From: Anisodus tanguticus
Taxonomy: Eukaryota; Streptophyta; Magnoliopsida; Solanales; Solanaceae
Reading direction: 5' to 3'
Assembly: GCA_034509755.1 (NCBI GenBank)
Contig: CM067543.1
Coordinates: forward strand, 55,484,653 to 55,548,652
Length of the DNA stretch: 64,000 nucleotides
The first letter of the stretch is position 1, and each line of letters starts with the position of its first letter. Below the pieces are notes generated by a model. That model was not told the DNA's origin and did not search any database. It saw only the letters and a list, made by a program, of their open reading frames with translations. The position numbers were made by a program, and so were the translations under genes. Of the stretch, positions 12,501-24,169 are shown one piece after another.

Positions 12501-13600
12501 CCAATATTTCTAATTACCTGTTATATTCATTCACGATAATAATAAGCATATATAACAGAATATTTAACTATGATTGCGAAAATTGGTTTAAGAAAAGAAA
12601 ATTATCTTACGTTGATGGATTGCGACACAAGAAAGATATAAATCTTCGCCCCAATCTTGGATGCCTCTGCAATCAACTAACACCTCAACTCCAAATTAGT
12701 TGGGATAGACTATATAAATCCTATTCCTCTATACCTATTTCACTCTATGAAAACCCAATTGACCCCAATGCTAAATAATTCATCAAACTACAATATTCCC
12801 ACAAAACTTAACAAAATTTTCATGTTAACCGACTCTAAGTTTTACCCTATATTCCTAATTCCCTGTTATATTCATTCATCATAATAAATCCTCTATACCC
12901 ATTTCACTCTATTAAAACCTATGTTGCTCGGACTCTCCAAAAGTGTTGTCGTACCCGTATCGGGTCCTCCAAAATTGCAATATTTTTTAAGGATCCGACA
13001 AGCACCTGTTAGCACCTTTGAAGTGTCCGAGCAACATAGATTAAAACCCATTTGATCCCAACGCTAAATAATTCATCAAACTACAATTTTCCCACAAAAC
13101 TTTATCAAATTTGTCATATTAATTTTTCCCCAATATTACTAATTCCATGTTATCCTTGAATTCTTGCATTGATTACGTTTCTCTTAAGCCGATGGTCTAT
13201 CGAAAACAACCTCTCTGCCCCATAAAGGTAGAGGTAAGGTCCGCGTATATCCTACCTCTTCCCCGAACCCACTTGTGAGATTACACTGACTATGTTGTTG
13301 TTGTTGTATTATTACTAATTCCTTGTTATATTCATTCACCATAACAAATCCTCTATACAGATTTCATTCCAACACTAAACAATTCATCAAACTACAATGT
13401 TCCCACAAAATTTTAGTAAATTTGTCATATTAACTAACTCTAATTTTCCCCCAATATTCCTAATTACCTGTTATATTCATTCACCATAATAATAAGCATA
13501 AATAACAGAAAATTTAACTATGATTGCGAATTAAAAAAAGAAAATGATCTTACGTTGATGGACTGCGACGCAAGAAAGAGATAAATCTTCGCCCCAACAT
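6543..13600 (-). CDS. Coa1-family cytochrome c oxidase assembly protein, mitochondrial inner membrane (four exons)
   Basis: Complement join: 13600-13554, 11452-11315, 7548-7361, 6742-6543. The total is 573 bp, 190 residues, with all GT/AG borders and phases fitting. Coa1 proteins sit in the mitochondrial inner membrane and help early maturation of the Cox1 core of complex IV. Residues 1-16 (MLGRRFISFLRRSPST) are Arg-rich, without acids, and look like a mitochondrial targeting start. About 34-51 form a single hydrophobic segment (IVSGTLICLTGGVALSAL). Residues 63-190 carry the Coa1/Tim21-like domain with EPVVRGPWYNASLAVAHQ, VSCTFPVSGPQGTGIFQL and FLRPSDWEILIMEALVHV. The last exon has two alternative acceptors 3 bases apart (GAG|CAG|), adding or omitting one residue. 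Introns 1 and 2 are bloated by transposons, and a decayed copy of exon 1 lies inside intron 1. The family assignment rests on motif recall; the gene itself looks intact. Confidence 0.8.
7138..7325 (+). mobile_element. SINE with a second SINE tail nested in it (intron 3 of the Coa1-family gene)
   Basis: GAGGTCTCGGGTCAGAGCTC (RNA polymerase III B-box-like) leads into TATGGAGTCGGCTTTATTAGG and GAATCCGGATTTAGTTGGGC, the same SINE body as at 3985 and 5914. Near its end TACCGGACACCAGGT is followed by a CAACAACAACAAC tract and CCCAAACAAGTTGGGG. Then TACCGGACACCGGGT appears again, as if a 3' fragment of a different SINE inserted with a 15-bp target duplication. Confidence 0.7.
8141..8340. mobile_element. 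short non-autonomous repeat (GGCGGATCC...GGGTTCAAG type)
   Basis: It begins AGAGGCGGATCCAAAATTT and contains TATGGGTTAAA, ATGGGTTCAAAC and GGGTTCAAGTGAACCCGG. The same family is seen at 11483-11788. It is non-coding and lies in intron 2 of the Coa1-family gene. Confidence 0.5.
9225..9640 (+). pseudogene. RTE-like LINE fragment (region before the reverse transcriptase palm)
   Basis: Plus-strand translation gives KVAYAKLVDNKDDEEM and RYKMARKEAKLEVSATKTSA. After a frameshift it continues with the block corresponding to LDxMKCIKxExxKVL and RDFGYCRSVKVEEVKSVVRR. These match the segment between endonuclease and RT of plant RTE-type LINEs. The frame changes at about 9415 and 9500, and no RT catalytic block follows. 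A SINE starts about 80 bp downstream. It lies antisense inside intron 2 of the Coa1-family gene. Confidence 0.65.
9720..9842 (+). mobile_element. TS-type SINE
   Basis: CTTGAGCCAAGGGTCTTTCG, GGGGTAAGGTTTGCGTACAC and CCCAGACCCCACATTGTGGG are followed by ATATGTTGTTGGTG. This is the body and TTG-containing 3' end of the tobacco TS-like SINE family, also seen here at 11961, 13185, 46849 and 47795. Confidence 0.7.
10261..10454. repeat. large inverted repeat (about 75-bp arms, 46-bp loop)
   Basis: The left arm 10261-10333 (AAGTCTGGTATTTAACGGGA ... AGTTTCAAAGCTGAAAAGAG) is nearly the reverse complement of the right arm 10380-10454 (CTCTTTTCAGCTTTGAAACT ... AATTAAATACAAGGCTT). The mismatches are few. 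It lies in intron 2 of the Coa1-family gene, so the pre-mRNA would contain a long hairpin. It could be a foldback element or MITE. Confidence 0.8.
10785..11164. mobile_element. MITE, about 380 bp, in intron 2 of the Coa1-family gene
   Basis: The ends GGGTGTGTTTGGTATG (10785-10800) and CATTCCAACCACACCC (11149-11164) are imperfect inverted repeats. Subterminal GGAAAATATTTTCC and TTTTCCGTGAAAAAC blocks mirror each other. Flanking trinucleotides TGA/TTA would fit a decayed Tourist-type target site. No coding potential. Confidence 0.65.
11483..11788. mobile_element. short repeat with GGGCGGATGC / GACCCGCCTCTGC ends, hosting a nested MITE
   Basis: The outer element begins GGGCGGATGCACAACATAAG and ends TTAGACCCGCCTCTGC, the same family as 8141-8340. 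At 11549-11664 it is interrupted by a MITE beginning TATGTTGTTCGGACAC and ending GTGTCTGATAAACATA, a diverged copy of the MITE at 12919. It lies in intron 1 of the Coa1-family gene, starting about 30 bp upstream of exon 2. Confidence 0.6.
11961..12078 (-). mobile_element. TS-type SINE
   Basis: AACAACATACTCAGTGAAAC, GTGGAGTCTGGGGAGGG, CTCAGACCTTACCCC and GGTTGTTTCCGGTAGACC are the reverse complement of the TS-type body seen at 9720. The CAA tract at its left is the TTG tail of a minus-strand copy. Confidence 0.7.
12358..12660 (-). pseudogene. duplicated, decayed copy of exon 1 of the Coa1-family gene, with its flank
   Basis: About 300 bp here match 13317-13600, including the splice donor and most of coding exon 1 (the GGGGCGAAGATTTATATCTT block, then CAATCCATCAAC|GTAAG). 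The start codon is gone: where exon 1 has ATGTTGGGG, this copy reads AGATTGGGG. Related shorter copies of the flank recur around 11790, 12670, 12850 and 13050, so intron 1 is built from several duplicated pieces. Confidence 0.75.
12919..13039. mobile_element. 121-bp MITE with 8-bp target duplication
   Basis: The element runs from CTATGTTGCTCGGACTCTCC to GTGTCCGAGCAACATAG. It has inverted ends and is flanked by ATTAAAAC at 12911-12918 and 13040-13047. The 8-bp duplication suggests a hAT-type mobiliser. This terminal sequence is very common in Solanaceae genomes. Confidence 0.85.
13185..13307 (+). mobile_element. TS-type SINE with (TTG)n tail
   Basis: CTTAAGCCGATGGTCTATCG, GAGGTAAGGTCCGCGTATAT and CTTGTGAGATTACACTGAC are followed by TATGTTGTTGTTGTTGT. 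The TTG repeats are the diagnostic TS-family 3' end. Confidence 0.75.
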
Positions 13601-14000
13601 TTTGTTTCTGTGAGTTTCTTTTGCTCGAAAAAAACCTCTCTTAAACCCCAAAATCAAATGGAAATGAAAATTAATTGTTCTAAACAACATGCATAACGAC
13701 GTCGTACCCTTGTGATTTTACACTAAAAGGTCAAATTTACTCTTTGCTTTCAAATATTATCTACATTTACGTTCGTTATACTTTTGAGTCATATATATCT
13801 AGCGCTGCTTATCAGACGGATTGGATGAATTATTACGCTTAACGGTTTGATTTATCGGTTTTCGACTTTTAAATTTATTAATCCACTAGCCAATCGATAA
13901 GATATCGATTGGTTCGGTATCGGGTTAGTAATTATCAGACGGTGTATCAGTTAAATTATGTAATAACTCTCACTTTATAATATCTTCACAATACCCTACT

Positions 14001-14090
14001 ATTTTAAGTAAAATTTACATGGCATAACTAACTACTAGTACATAATTATATTTAGTAGTTATAATTTAGAATAATTACATCCTATAGCTA
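14001..14090 (+). repeat. left terminal inverted repeat of the MULE
   Basis: It pairs with the complement of 24170-24257. The outer 18 bases and the inner 25 bases match best; the middle is diverged. Confidence 0.65.
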
Positions 14091-14427
14091 AAAGCATTAT
14101 ATTACATTTAATAGTTATTAACAAAAGAACGCGGTAAAAATTCTTACAAAATCGCAACATTAGGCGAATTACCCAATACATCCATATTCAAACCACTTTC
14201 TCTCTCCTTCAATATAAATCTTCTCCTATTTTCCCTCCATTTTCCTTGTACACGATCAACTCACAATCAATTCTCCTAAATCGTTTTAGCCCACAAATAG
14301 GTAAGTTATTGGGTAGTTTTAGGTTCTTTTACACTTTATTTCGGTAATAGCTTTTTCACTTTATCTGATTTTAATCTTCAATTTTACGCCATTGTTGAAA
14401 TTTTCACTTGAAAGTGCTTAGAATTGC

Positions 14428-17400
14428 ATGTTAATGGTTGACCGAAGTATTCTAACTAGAGTTATTAGAGGTATACCCAATTTTGATGATGCTCCTTCTT
14501 TTGATTTGTGTATCACTCAAGACGATGGCGAAATTGCTAAAATTTCTGCTATGCGCCATAAAACGGAAGTTGCAAAATCTCCCAAGCGAAAGGAGGTTGT
14601 TCAAACTCCATCGAATTCCAAAGCCTCAGTATCAAATACAAAAAAGCGAAGAAAAGTTGTTCATGCCGCTTCATCGAGTAAGCCTAGAAATAGAGATGTG
14701 GATGCATCGGGTAGCGAGCCTACAAATGTAATGTATTCATTGTTATATATCTTTCGAGTTCATATGTATATTGTATTTAAATTTTTGTAACATGAATACA
14801 ATTTATTGTTTATATTGTGTATTTAAATTTTTAATTGTGAATACATTATATTTTATGATATATATTGATTAGTGTAAACAATTCATATAGTGTATATATA
14901 ATACACTATATAATTGAATTTATAAATACATTGTTGATTAGCAAATACACTTTCTAAAGATACATTTCTAATGTATCATTGAATATAAATATATATACAT
15001 TTTTTTGGTTTTTTTAATACAATACAGTAAGTACTGCATTCACAAACAGTGAAAATTTCCTTATAGTGATTAGCAGATACACTTTCTATAGATACATTTC
15101 TAATGTATCATTGAGTATAAATATATATACATTTTTTTGGCTTTCTGAATACAATTTAGTAAGTATTGTATTCACAAACAGTGAAAATTCCTTATATCGA
15201 TTAGCAGATACACTTTCTATAGATACATTTCTAATGTATCATTGAGTATAAATATATATACATTTTTTTGGCTTTCTGAATACAATACAGAAAGTACTAT
15301 ATTCACAAATAGTGAAAATTTCCTTATTGTGATTAGCATATGCACTTTCTATAGATACATTTCTAATGATAAATATATATACATATTTTTGGATTTCTGA
15401 ATACAATACAATAAGGATACACCTCATGAATTTCTGTTTCATAAACACCATCACAATTATTGTGTTATTTTTGTGTTAACACAAGGTTTGTTTAACTGAA
15501 TACATAATAAGAAATTCTTTGTGAGATATCCTTATGCGCATCATGTGCACATGAGTTGTTACACAAACACTAATGTGTTTAAAGAACTGAAAGACACACT
15601 TACCGATCGACAATACAGATTATTTGCATAAAGTTGTTTTGGTGTATTCCTTCGAATGCAGCATTGCGAAGTTCAAGTACAAATATTCCGGTACTTTATG
15701 ATGAAAGAGCTGACGGCAAGTACTGAAAATGCCTTCTTGATAGAGATAAATGGTAGGGAATTGAGGTTTACCATTAGGGAGTTTGCTATTGTAACTGATT
15801 TGAAGTGTACTAGGAATTTGAGTAATTTCAAAGTTGTACCAAAAATAAAATCATGCTAATGAAAAGGTATTTTGAGGGGTCGAAAAAATTACCTAAAAAG
15901 GTAGCTTTGTTGAAATGCTTTAAAGACAAAGATTGGGGCAAAAATGATGGCGATATTGTTAAGATAGCAATCTTATATTTCATCCACCGGTGTATTTTAT
16001 CCGATGACACGAACACATATTAACGTTTCAAAACTGCATTTTAATTGAAGGAGACTGAAAGATATAGTGAATACCCATGAGGCATAAAAACATTTCATGA
16101 TTTATGAGAGGTATCCGGCAGAAGATGGATTTAATCAAAAAGTATTATAGGCTTTACGGAATTCCTCTTGCCATGCAAGTATGGTTGTATGAGTGTTGTT
16201 CATTAGTTGACAACACTATTGCAATCAGAAGCAATAGTAACCACATTCCCAAAATGCTCAATCGGAATGACAATCAAAAGTCAGTCAGTAATTAACGATT
16301 TGATGGACGACATGTTTAAATAAGGCGACGATCCGGTGATTTTCTTGTATTCATTTTTTTTTATATTTTGAATCTAATTGAATGCAAATACATCTCTCAT
16401 TTGTATTTAAATGTTGTATACAAGGTCTCTGACAATTTTACTTGTTCATTAGGATATGCATATATTCTATCATATTACCGATAGCCAATAAGATTGCAAC
16501 ACTTCAATTGTCTCTTATTGTCACTCTGGTAGCACGGAATACAATCACTGATCCGAATCCAAATACAAACATTGTCCGGAAACGTATTGCCACCCTTGCT
16601 CTGAAACCTATTGTCGTCGCTACCCAAGAAATTTCAGATGATAATTTTGATGATTTTAATTCTACCCCACCCCTTATGGCTAAGGGAGTTATAGCTTTAG
16701 AATTTTCATCGCAAAAGGAGCATAAGCAGTTGTCTGTTGGTACTTCATCAACAAAGAAAAAAATCTGCTTCCCGATACAATTCCAACTTATATGAGTACT
16801 CCCGTGAAAATAATTCAACTAAGAGGACTGTCAGAGAAACTAACAAGTCAGTTTCTCCAAATGCCAATGAACAAGTCCAATAGGACCCCTTATCTGTCCC
16901 GCCTAACGTCCCGACAACCAACAAATAAGATGAGGTGTCACTCATGAGGCAAGAACTGAATGTTTTTAAGGATTCTGTAAGCGTTATCTTTATCTCTTTA
17001 GTTGATTTTACATTTTTTATTTTAAACTTTTATGGTATTCATACTATATTGAAATCTAATTGAATTTTTAGGTGAAGAAAGAGTTCAAGGATCTTCACAA
17101 ATACATGAACGATAATTTCACAAAGATTCTTCAAGCAGTTAAAGGCAACAATGATTCAGAAATGATAATACAAATCAATTATCAGTTCCTTAATATCGAA
17201 ATTCAATTATGATGTACATAAACATATTCTTGTTGTATAGCGTGCTTACAGCGAAGCTCCACTTCAGCAACATGACGGTGAAACTCACCGAACAATAGAA
17301 GAAAACTTACACGCCATTTCACCCATTCAAACAGATCATGACACAGTTCATGTTGAAATTAAGGTAATGTCATACAACTGTATTTGATGTTTATTGTATT

Positions 17401-20014
17401 CATATTCATGTTTTTATTCAATTGAATAGATGAATACATGTGAATACTATTTTCTATTTTGTGGATATATTTTGTTGATATTTCACACTTTATTCATTTA
17501 TTATATTTTATCTGATAAGAACTGTATTCATTTTCATGTTGTTGTTACATTTTGTTGTTTGTATTTAGTTTTCATGTAAGATTGTATCAATATTTTTATT
17601 GTATGCATACTGTATTTATTTTTTAATGACTTACAATATTCATTTTTTGTATGGTTAGTTGATGAATATAGAATTTACATGAAAAAATAAATACAGACTC
17701 CACACAAATATAAGTCAGAAGTTGTATCCATATATCTATTATGTATTCATGTTTTTGATGTGTTTGATATAGCTATGTACATGAACGCAAGTATAATGTA
17801 TTCATGTTTTGATGTCATGTTAAATGAATATTTTGATGCAAATGCATCCATATATCTAATATATTGATAAATATAATAAACTCTAATGCATACATATATG
17901 TACACTGTATTTATTTTTTATTTTACCGATCTCGTTACAACTTTCTAATACTATATTCAAAAATTATAGGGCATTTCAATATCAATACATTTCCCAGTGG
18001 GTGATGTTGAAATTAACAAGGAAAACTTGAGTGTCGATACTTTAAGGGCCTCAACATAAGAGATACAAGAAGTTGGTGAGCTTTTGGGAGAACTAATTAA
18101 ATCAGAGGTATTCATATTTATTTAACAAGTAATCCAACTGTGTATTCAAACATTAGGTCACTTTAATAAATTTATATACTATGTTATTATTTAATAGGAT
18201 GTTGAAGATCATCAGCATGAACAAATGCCTACCAAAAAATCGATCTTAGAAAATGAACAAGTTGATGTCAATCAACAAGATCATGTAACCGTTGATGCAT
18301 GGGTACATTAATTAACTTATATTTATTTTTTGCAATACATATTATGTGTTCTTCTTGTAATTAATAAATGTCCATGTATTTATAGGGTTTTGGTTCTCAG
18401 ATACTAATCGAGACATTTTAAAATACGTCTCTTTAATCTGGCATACCTAGCGATGAAGGAAATCACGTGCCAATAGATGAAAATTTTGACATTGTACCTT
18501 CCGATGCTGATTTATCTTCTGTATCTGTTGGTGTTGTCGCGTGAGTGATGAAGTAGCGAGTGATGACTTGCACACATCTTAGGAAATGATTCCATACTCT
18601 CAGTTTGATCTTCCCGGTGAATTCTTTCTCAAGTACCACCAACAAGAACTATGATGACATTGCGCAAGGAGAGACGTCCAGGCCCGAGCCAGATATCTCC
18701 CTATTTGACGAAATTTGGTTTGACATCAAGTTAGTATTATAATATATTACATACCTTCTGATTATTATATTGTACTCGTACTTAATGCAATTTTATTATA
18801 TTCATGTAGGTAGCTCAATATAAATTACTGAGATATTTAACAAGAAACATCCATTTGAGAATAATTACATCACGGAGCCGCATAATATGATGTTTTTAAT
18901 GAATTCTCAAAATGAATTAGAGATGATATGCTTTCTAGACACAACATCATGTAAGTTATTTCATATTAAATATTTGCAATTAGTTATATATAGATACAAT
19001 CATAAACTGATGGGTATGTATCTTGTATTTACTATATAGAAAGCAATATGAAGATCATTACAAGAAGGGTAAGGCAGCATTGTCGGTGTTCATGGAGTGT
19101 GGTATTAAAAAAATCAATGACAAGTATTGGTTCTACCTTATGGCAATGGATGGACAGTCGTGGCATGGTGAGGTTCGGTGTAATATATTATAGTGTATTT
19201 TATCATTTTACAGTATTTTGTTTAATAATTCTAACTTGTGTTTTCACTATGTTTTTACAGCACGTTGACATCATCTTTTACTACCTATGAAATAAAGCCA
19301 AGTATGAATCAAATGAAAGATACAAGTTTACCACCGTCAACTGTGTTTTCAAAATCAAGATTGTTGTTATTCACCAATCTTATGCGGATCCGATTCTGGC
19401 ACTAACGTAGCAACACAAGAAACATTTATGTGTGAATATGTTAATGACCATCGTGTATTTTGCATTGTCCCGTGGCATATGGTGGACTATATTTTTATTC
19501 CAATCAACATGAATGATAAAAATCATTAGTTGTTGGCGGTCTTATCACTCATGGACAAATGTCTTTATGTTTATGACTCACCAATCTGCATGCCATGTTG
19601 TAGCTGCGAATTCTGAAATTGATATGCTGGCCTCATTATTGATGTTGTATCTAAAAATGACTGATTTCTATCGTGACAAGCAAGGCATTGACTGGGCTCA
19701 CCACCCATCATACAAAGAAAAAGCCATGAATAGAAAAGTTGTTAAGTATGTTGCCGCTTTGCCACAGCAAAGACTCGGGAACATGTAAGTTAGTTTCAGA
19801 TTCTTCATGTTTACATACGTACACAACTTTCGTATTTTTTTTAGTACAATTATTTTTTATATGCAGGAACAATGGGATGTATGTTGTGGTATTTGCTAAG
19901 TATTTGAGTTTGAGAAACAGTATTTCAGATGGTTGTGAATTTATTGACGAATTACTTCGAACAAGATATGGTGCACTTTTGTGGGACTATGCTAAGCAAA
20001 AGTCAAAGTCATGA
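14428..20014 (+). pseudogene. MULE-borne Ulp1-type (C48) cysteine protease-like gene with DUF1985 domain, disabled
   Basis: The gene is multi-exon and decayed. The first exon starts at 14428, opening MLMVDRSILTRVIRGIPNFD with a Lys/Arg-rich tail (KKRRKVVHA, a possible nuclear signal); its donor is at about 14729. The DUF1985-like block lies at about 15656-16300 (INGRELRFTIREFAIVTDLK; RYFEGSKKLPKKVALLKCF; YRLYGIPLAMQVWLYEC). The C-terminal protease domain is at about 19250-20014: DIIFYYL, then FIPINMNDKNH with the catalytic His, LYVYDSP with the catalytic Asp, and NNGMYVVVFAKYLSLRNSIS. C48 proteases remove SUMO or related modifiers using His-Asp-Cys. Here the Cys position before GMYVVV is Asn (19871-19873), a TAG follows the His (19527-19529, where Trp is expected), and a TGA lies at 19288-19290. 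Frameshifts also split the DUF1985 part. It could not make an active protease. Confidence 0.75.
14936..15414 (+). repeat. tandem repeat, about 131 bp x 3.6, inside the Ulp1-like gene
   Basis: Units start at GATTAGCAAATACACTTTCT (14936), GATTAGCAGATACACTTTCT (15068 and 15199) and GATTAGCATATGCACTTTCT (15331, partial). Each unit carries the palindromic block GATACATTTCTAATGTATC, then ATATATATACAT, and AATACAATACAGTAAGTAC or a variant. It falls in the intron between the first exon and the DUF1985 exon. Confidence 0.9.
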
Positions 20015-20937
20015 GCAGTCAGCGATGACGAGGCACCATCAAAGCTAATCAGACCAATGATAGATTTTTATCAAGTTGAAAAAATCATAGTTAATTAGTT
20101 GTTTATATGTTGGAATTCAGAACCGATTATTATGATTTTTGTATATATTTTTCATCGTATTTTCATGGTTGATGCAACAATTTTATGTTGAATACATTTT
20201 TCGTTCACTTTCTCATGAATACAATGCATTTTTATCCTATGTATTCAATTTCAAATTTCATTTTTTCTGATGAATTGATGTATTACAAGTATATTATGAA
20301 TCCAGTTTAAATTTTTTCTTGGTATTCAGGTAGTAATTTATGCGAATACACAACATATTGAATACCATATTCTTTCTATACATCAATGTATTTAAATTAT
20401 TGATTTTCAAACTAGTATGTATTCAGAATTTAAGGTATTCATTTTTGTTGAGCCATCTTTAATACTCTAATTACATGGTGTACAATCAATTTATTAGTTC
20501 ATGATTTTCAATATATTCATGTTTTAAAGGTATATGAATGTAGAAAAAATAAATACATTAGTTATATATTAATTGTATTCAGATAAATGTATTCATTATC
20601 AGAATGTATTCAGTTTTTATTTGTACTCACTGTTTGTATTCTACAATCAAGATATATCCTCAATATGCATTACTGTTATAATGTATTCATTTTTTTAATC
20701 CATTAAATTCTGATTATAGACTACAAATAGTGATTACAAATAAAAACTGAACACATTCAGAAAATGTATACAGTTAATACACTATATTGCAACAAAAACA
20801 AAAAGTATTCATCCATTATTAGCTACATAAAAACTTGTATAGAAGAATAGAATCCGAAAACATTCATGTCAATTGATGAGCATTTTAGTCCAATACAAGA
20901 AGTATCCAACAATTATTAACTGCATAAAAAATAAAAA
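20015..20937. other. convergent intergenic spacer inside the MULE
   Basis: AT-rich, non-coding DNA lies between the 3' ends of the two convergent genes. GTATTCA/TGAATAC-like words recur (for example GTATTCAATTTC, GTATTCAGG, GTATTCATTTTT). There is no reading frame of note. Confidence 0.6.
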
Positions 20938-23581
20938 CTACTTTCTTCGAGGTTCATTCCTACAAGAATGCTTATTGTGTCCAGTAAGTCCACATCTATT
21001 GCACGAATTTAATCGTTTACCATGTAGCAATTCAGATAAAGGCTTATCGTGCTTCTTTTTAGGCCTTCCAGGAGGTCTCTTGTATCTTGGTGGCAAAACA
21101 TCCTCTTCAGATATGTGTATAGGTATTTTCCATTCACTCGGATCTAAGAGAGGAATAACCGAGACATCATAAGTCTTCACCACAATTTCCAATTTGTATA
21201 AGTATGAGAAGTAGTTGTCGGCTGGTATATTCTTGCTTTTAAGAACTTCCCAAGCATGTGGGCATGACATTTCTTCCATTTGGAATCTTTTACATCTACA
21301 AGTTTTGTTTTCAATACACACAATGAAACGACGCCGTTCATCCATTACCACGTGTAAATACTCTGTTGCTGGTATTATGTAATCATGAGAAAACAAACTC
21401 TAGTTAATTATTATGTGTATTCATTATAATTTTTCAGTATTGTATGATTGTGTTAAAAAATTAAGATTTATAAGTTTTATACAATTAGATACATCAAGAA
21501 AAAATGATTCTGCAACTTATTCAAATCAATTAGTAACATAATCAGATATTAAAAAACAAATTGTCATGCGTGTTGACTAATTCTTATTGATGGAGAGCAA
21601 CTCTTGGAACCTTTTCCCAAGAGTTGTGAATGTATATGAACCATTCTTTTGGTTGGTGCAATTCCATCTTCCAAACATCATCCTAAATTCTTCAAGAAAA
21701 TAAAAAATAGGCAACTTTTGCACTAGTAATAGTGCCTTGTTAATTGACTCAGAAATATTGGAAGGCATTGTCCATCCTCGGTTAACAACAACATACAACC
21801 TAGCCCACTTTTTCTTCTCGCTTGTTCCAAGGACCTTTTGACACGAATATCAACCTGCTTAATTTTTTCCATTAGCATATCAAACTCATCATGTGTATAC
21901 GCTTTTGCCATTGAATAGAACTCCCCACCCAACACATTGTGACTCTTCCTGTATTTCTTGTATACATTTTGCCAAAGATGCCAAATGCATGCATAATGGG
22001 GAACATTAAGATATACTCTAGATACATCCTTTATGATGATTTCATGTCTATCGATACACATCGCGCATGTTCTCCCGTTCACCATAAGCTTCTTTGAAAC
22101 GTTGAAAAAAACATCTCTAAGACTTATTATTTTCAAAATCAATCACTCCATATGCCAGAGGCAGTATATTTCCTGCAGAAATAAATGAATACATGCAAAA
22201 AATTTAAGAATTTTAATATTTTTTGGATCTATATACATGTATTCAGTAATATATTATAATGTATTCAACATACCTGCACCATCCAACGTGCTCGTTGAAA
22301 CGAATGTATCATTATACGTTGTTTTAAGGTGGTTGCCATCTACAACGATAGGTCGATAACAGTCGAACCCTTTGATAAAGGAGTGCAGTGCTACAAGTAG
22401 ATACAAGAACTCATTTTCAGTATATTTGTGCATTCTTATATGCGAACCTGGATACGATTTATCCAAAATGTATACATATCCCGATAATTTTTTGTAAGAA
22501 TCTGTTGGATCCCTCCTCAAGTCCATCATAGCCTTTTCTTTAGAACATCGAAATTTCACGTATGGCACTTTCACACCAAATTCATTTCTCACATCGTCTA
22601 TTATATCACGTGGCATATACTTTCTTTTATAATTTGAAATTATGGGCTTGATAACACCATCTATAAATTAACTACTAGCTTGATGTTGTGAATAGACATT
22701 ATCCTTCAATGGACATGTATGTTCGTCCACAAACTCTTTGACTTTGAACATGGATGATCTATTAATACCGAAGCCTTGAATTTTCACTCACATTGTCCTG
22801 ATATGCATACAAGTATGTAGCTGTAAATGCGAATTCGTATACATAGACAATCAGTTGAATATTCAAATTTAATATATATACACAATGTACTCGCAAAATC
22901 AGATTGTATAGGTATCATAGCAACCACTTTAATACACTAAATTAATATTCACAAATATAGATTTATATACATATATAAATACAACATTTAAATTATGAAT
23001 ACAACTGACATTATAGAGTTTGATCGCTCCGTACGGAATTGAAACCTATTTCTTATTGCATATTTCGTCATCACAGACTTCAAAGTTTCTTTATCATTGT
23101 ATACTTGATCTACCATGACCTCTTTGTGATTATGATCTGTAATGATCAAATATTTGACCCTTCCGAATACAACTACTGGCTTACCAGAATTTCATATGTA
23201 TACATACCTTGTATGCCATGCTCGTATTCGATTTACGCTAATTCATTTTGAAATACACTTTCACCTGACGCATTGTATTCATTCACCTTATCAGTTGTAT
23301 TGACACACAACGGATACATGTTGAATTGCCTATTTTCTCTCTTGAGTTCAACGTACACCCTGACACTCATGTCGTTGCATATTTTCAATGGCATAGAATT
23401 ACCTTCGATCATTTATTTTATATTAATTATTTTTAAACTCGTCTTGATTCGCTATTGCAGCAACCAACTCCACATACGACGCATTTTCTTTGAAAACAAT
23501 TGCATCAATAGTGTAATTCACAAAATAATTATGATCGTTCCAACTACCGGAATGTCGAATTAACGTCGTTATGTTCGACAT
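20938..23581 (-). pseudogene. mudrA-type transposase of the MULE, disabled
   Basis: The minus-strand gene starts at 23581 (MSNITTLIRHSGSWNDHNYF), matching the usual MuDR N-terminus. Next come FVDEHTCPLKDNVYSQHQAS (about 22740-22680) and a long frame 22616-22254 with VVDGNHLKTTYNDTFVSTST, holding the first catalytic Asp. A 100-bp intron (donor near 22275, acceptor near 22175) leads to NILPLAYGVIDFEN. CIDRHEIIIKDV holds the second acidic residue region and NISESINKALL the third (Glu). The tail has a SWIM zinc finger (CRC...CPH) and a final CX2CX4HX4C knuckle (CNRCGLTGHNKHSC). Frameshifts near 22140-22070 and near 21800, and stops in the N-terminal third, disable it. The transposase would cut and rejoin the element ends. 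Confidence 0.85.
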
Positions 23582-24169
23582 TTTTGGATTCCAAAACAAT
23601 ATTGTAAATCAAAAACTTCAAAAACACGAAAATACATGAACTGATTAATTTAAACAGATCAATTTGAAAAAATAAAAGCATCAACGTTAATTAAATTCTA
23701 AGGTAAATACATGTTGAATGTTGTATCTATGATCATACTACGGATTAAAATTGATACCGAAACAGTTGAACCATATTTGAATACGTCAACAATAACGATT
23801 TTTGTAGAACTTCGTAAGAAAAAAACATAACTGCATATACAACAACGAAATCTAATCGAGAATGATCTTGAGATTTTCGTAATACACAAGTTTGTTTTAA
23901 TTGATTTCGAATTTGTTATTGAGGTGCTCTGTTTTGATGATAATTATGGTGAAAATTTGAATTTCAAATTGAACGTATGGTTGAACAAAGAGCCATGTGA
24001 AATATGAAAGGAAATACGTTAAGCTTGATTTTGGGAACAATTTATTTTGTTTTTCATGTTTAACAGATCACATCCCACGATTTCAACAAATTTTACCCGT
24101 TGTATTCATGATACATCGAGATATTTTATGAATACAGCTTCATTACACACGCTATAACTATTTAAAAAG

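Noticed and set aside
13800..13975. Candidate hAT-like MITE (ATCAGACGG repeated at 13811 and 13936)
   Set aside because: The repeated words are direct, not inverted, and no convincing ends were found.
14936..15414. CRISPR-like array
   Set aside because: The 131-bp units are contiguous without unique spacers, and the genome is a plant.
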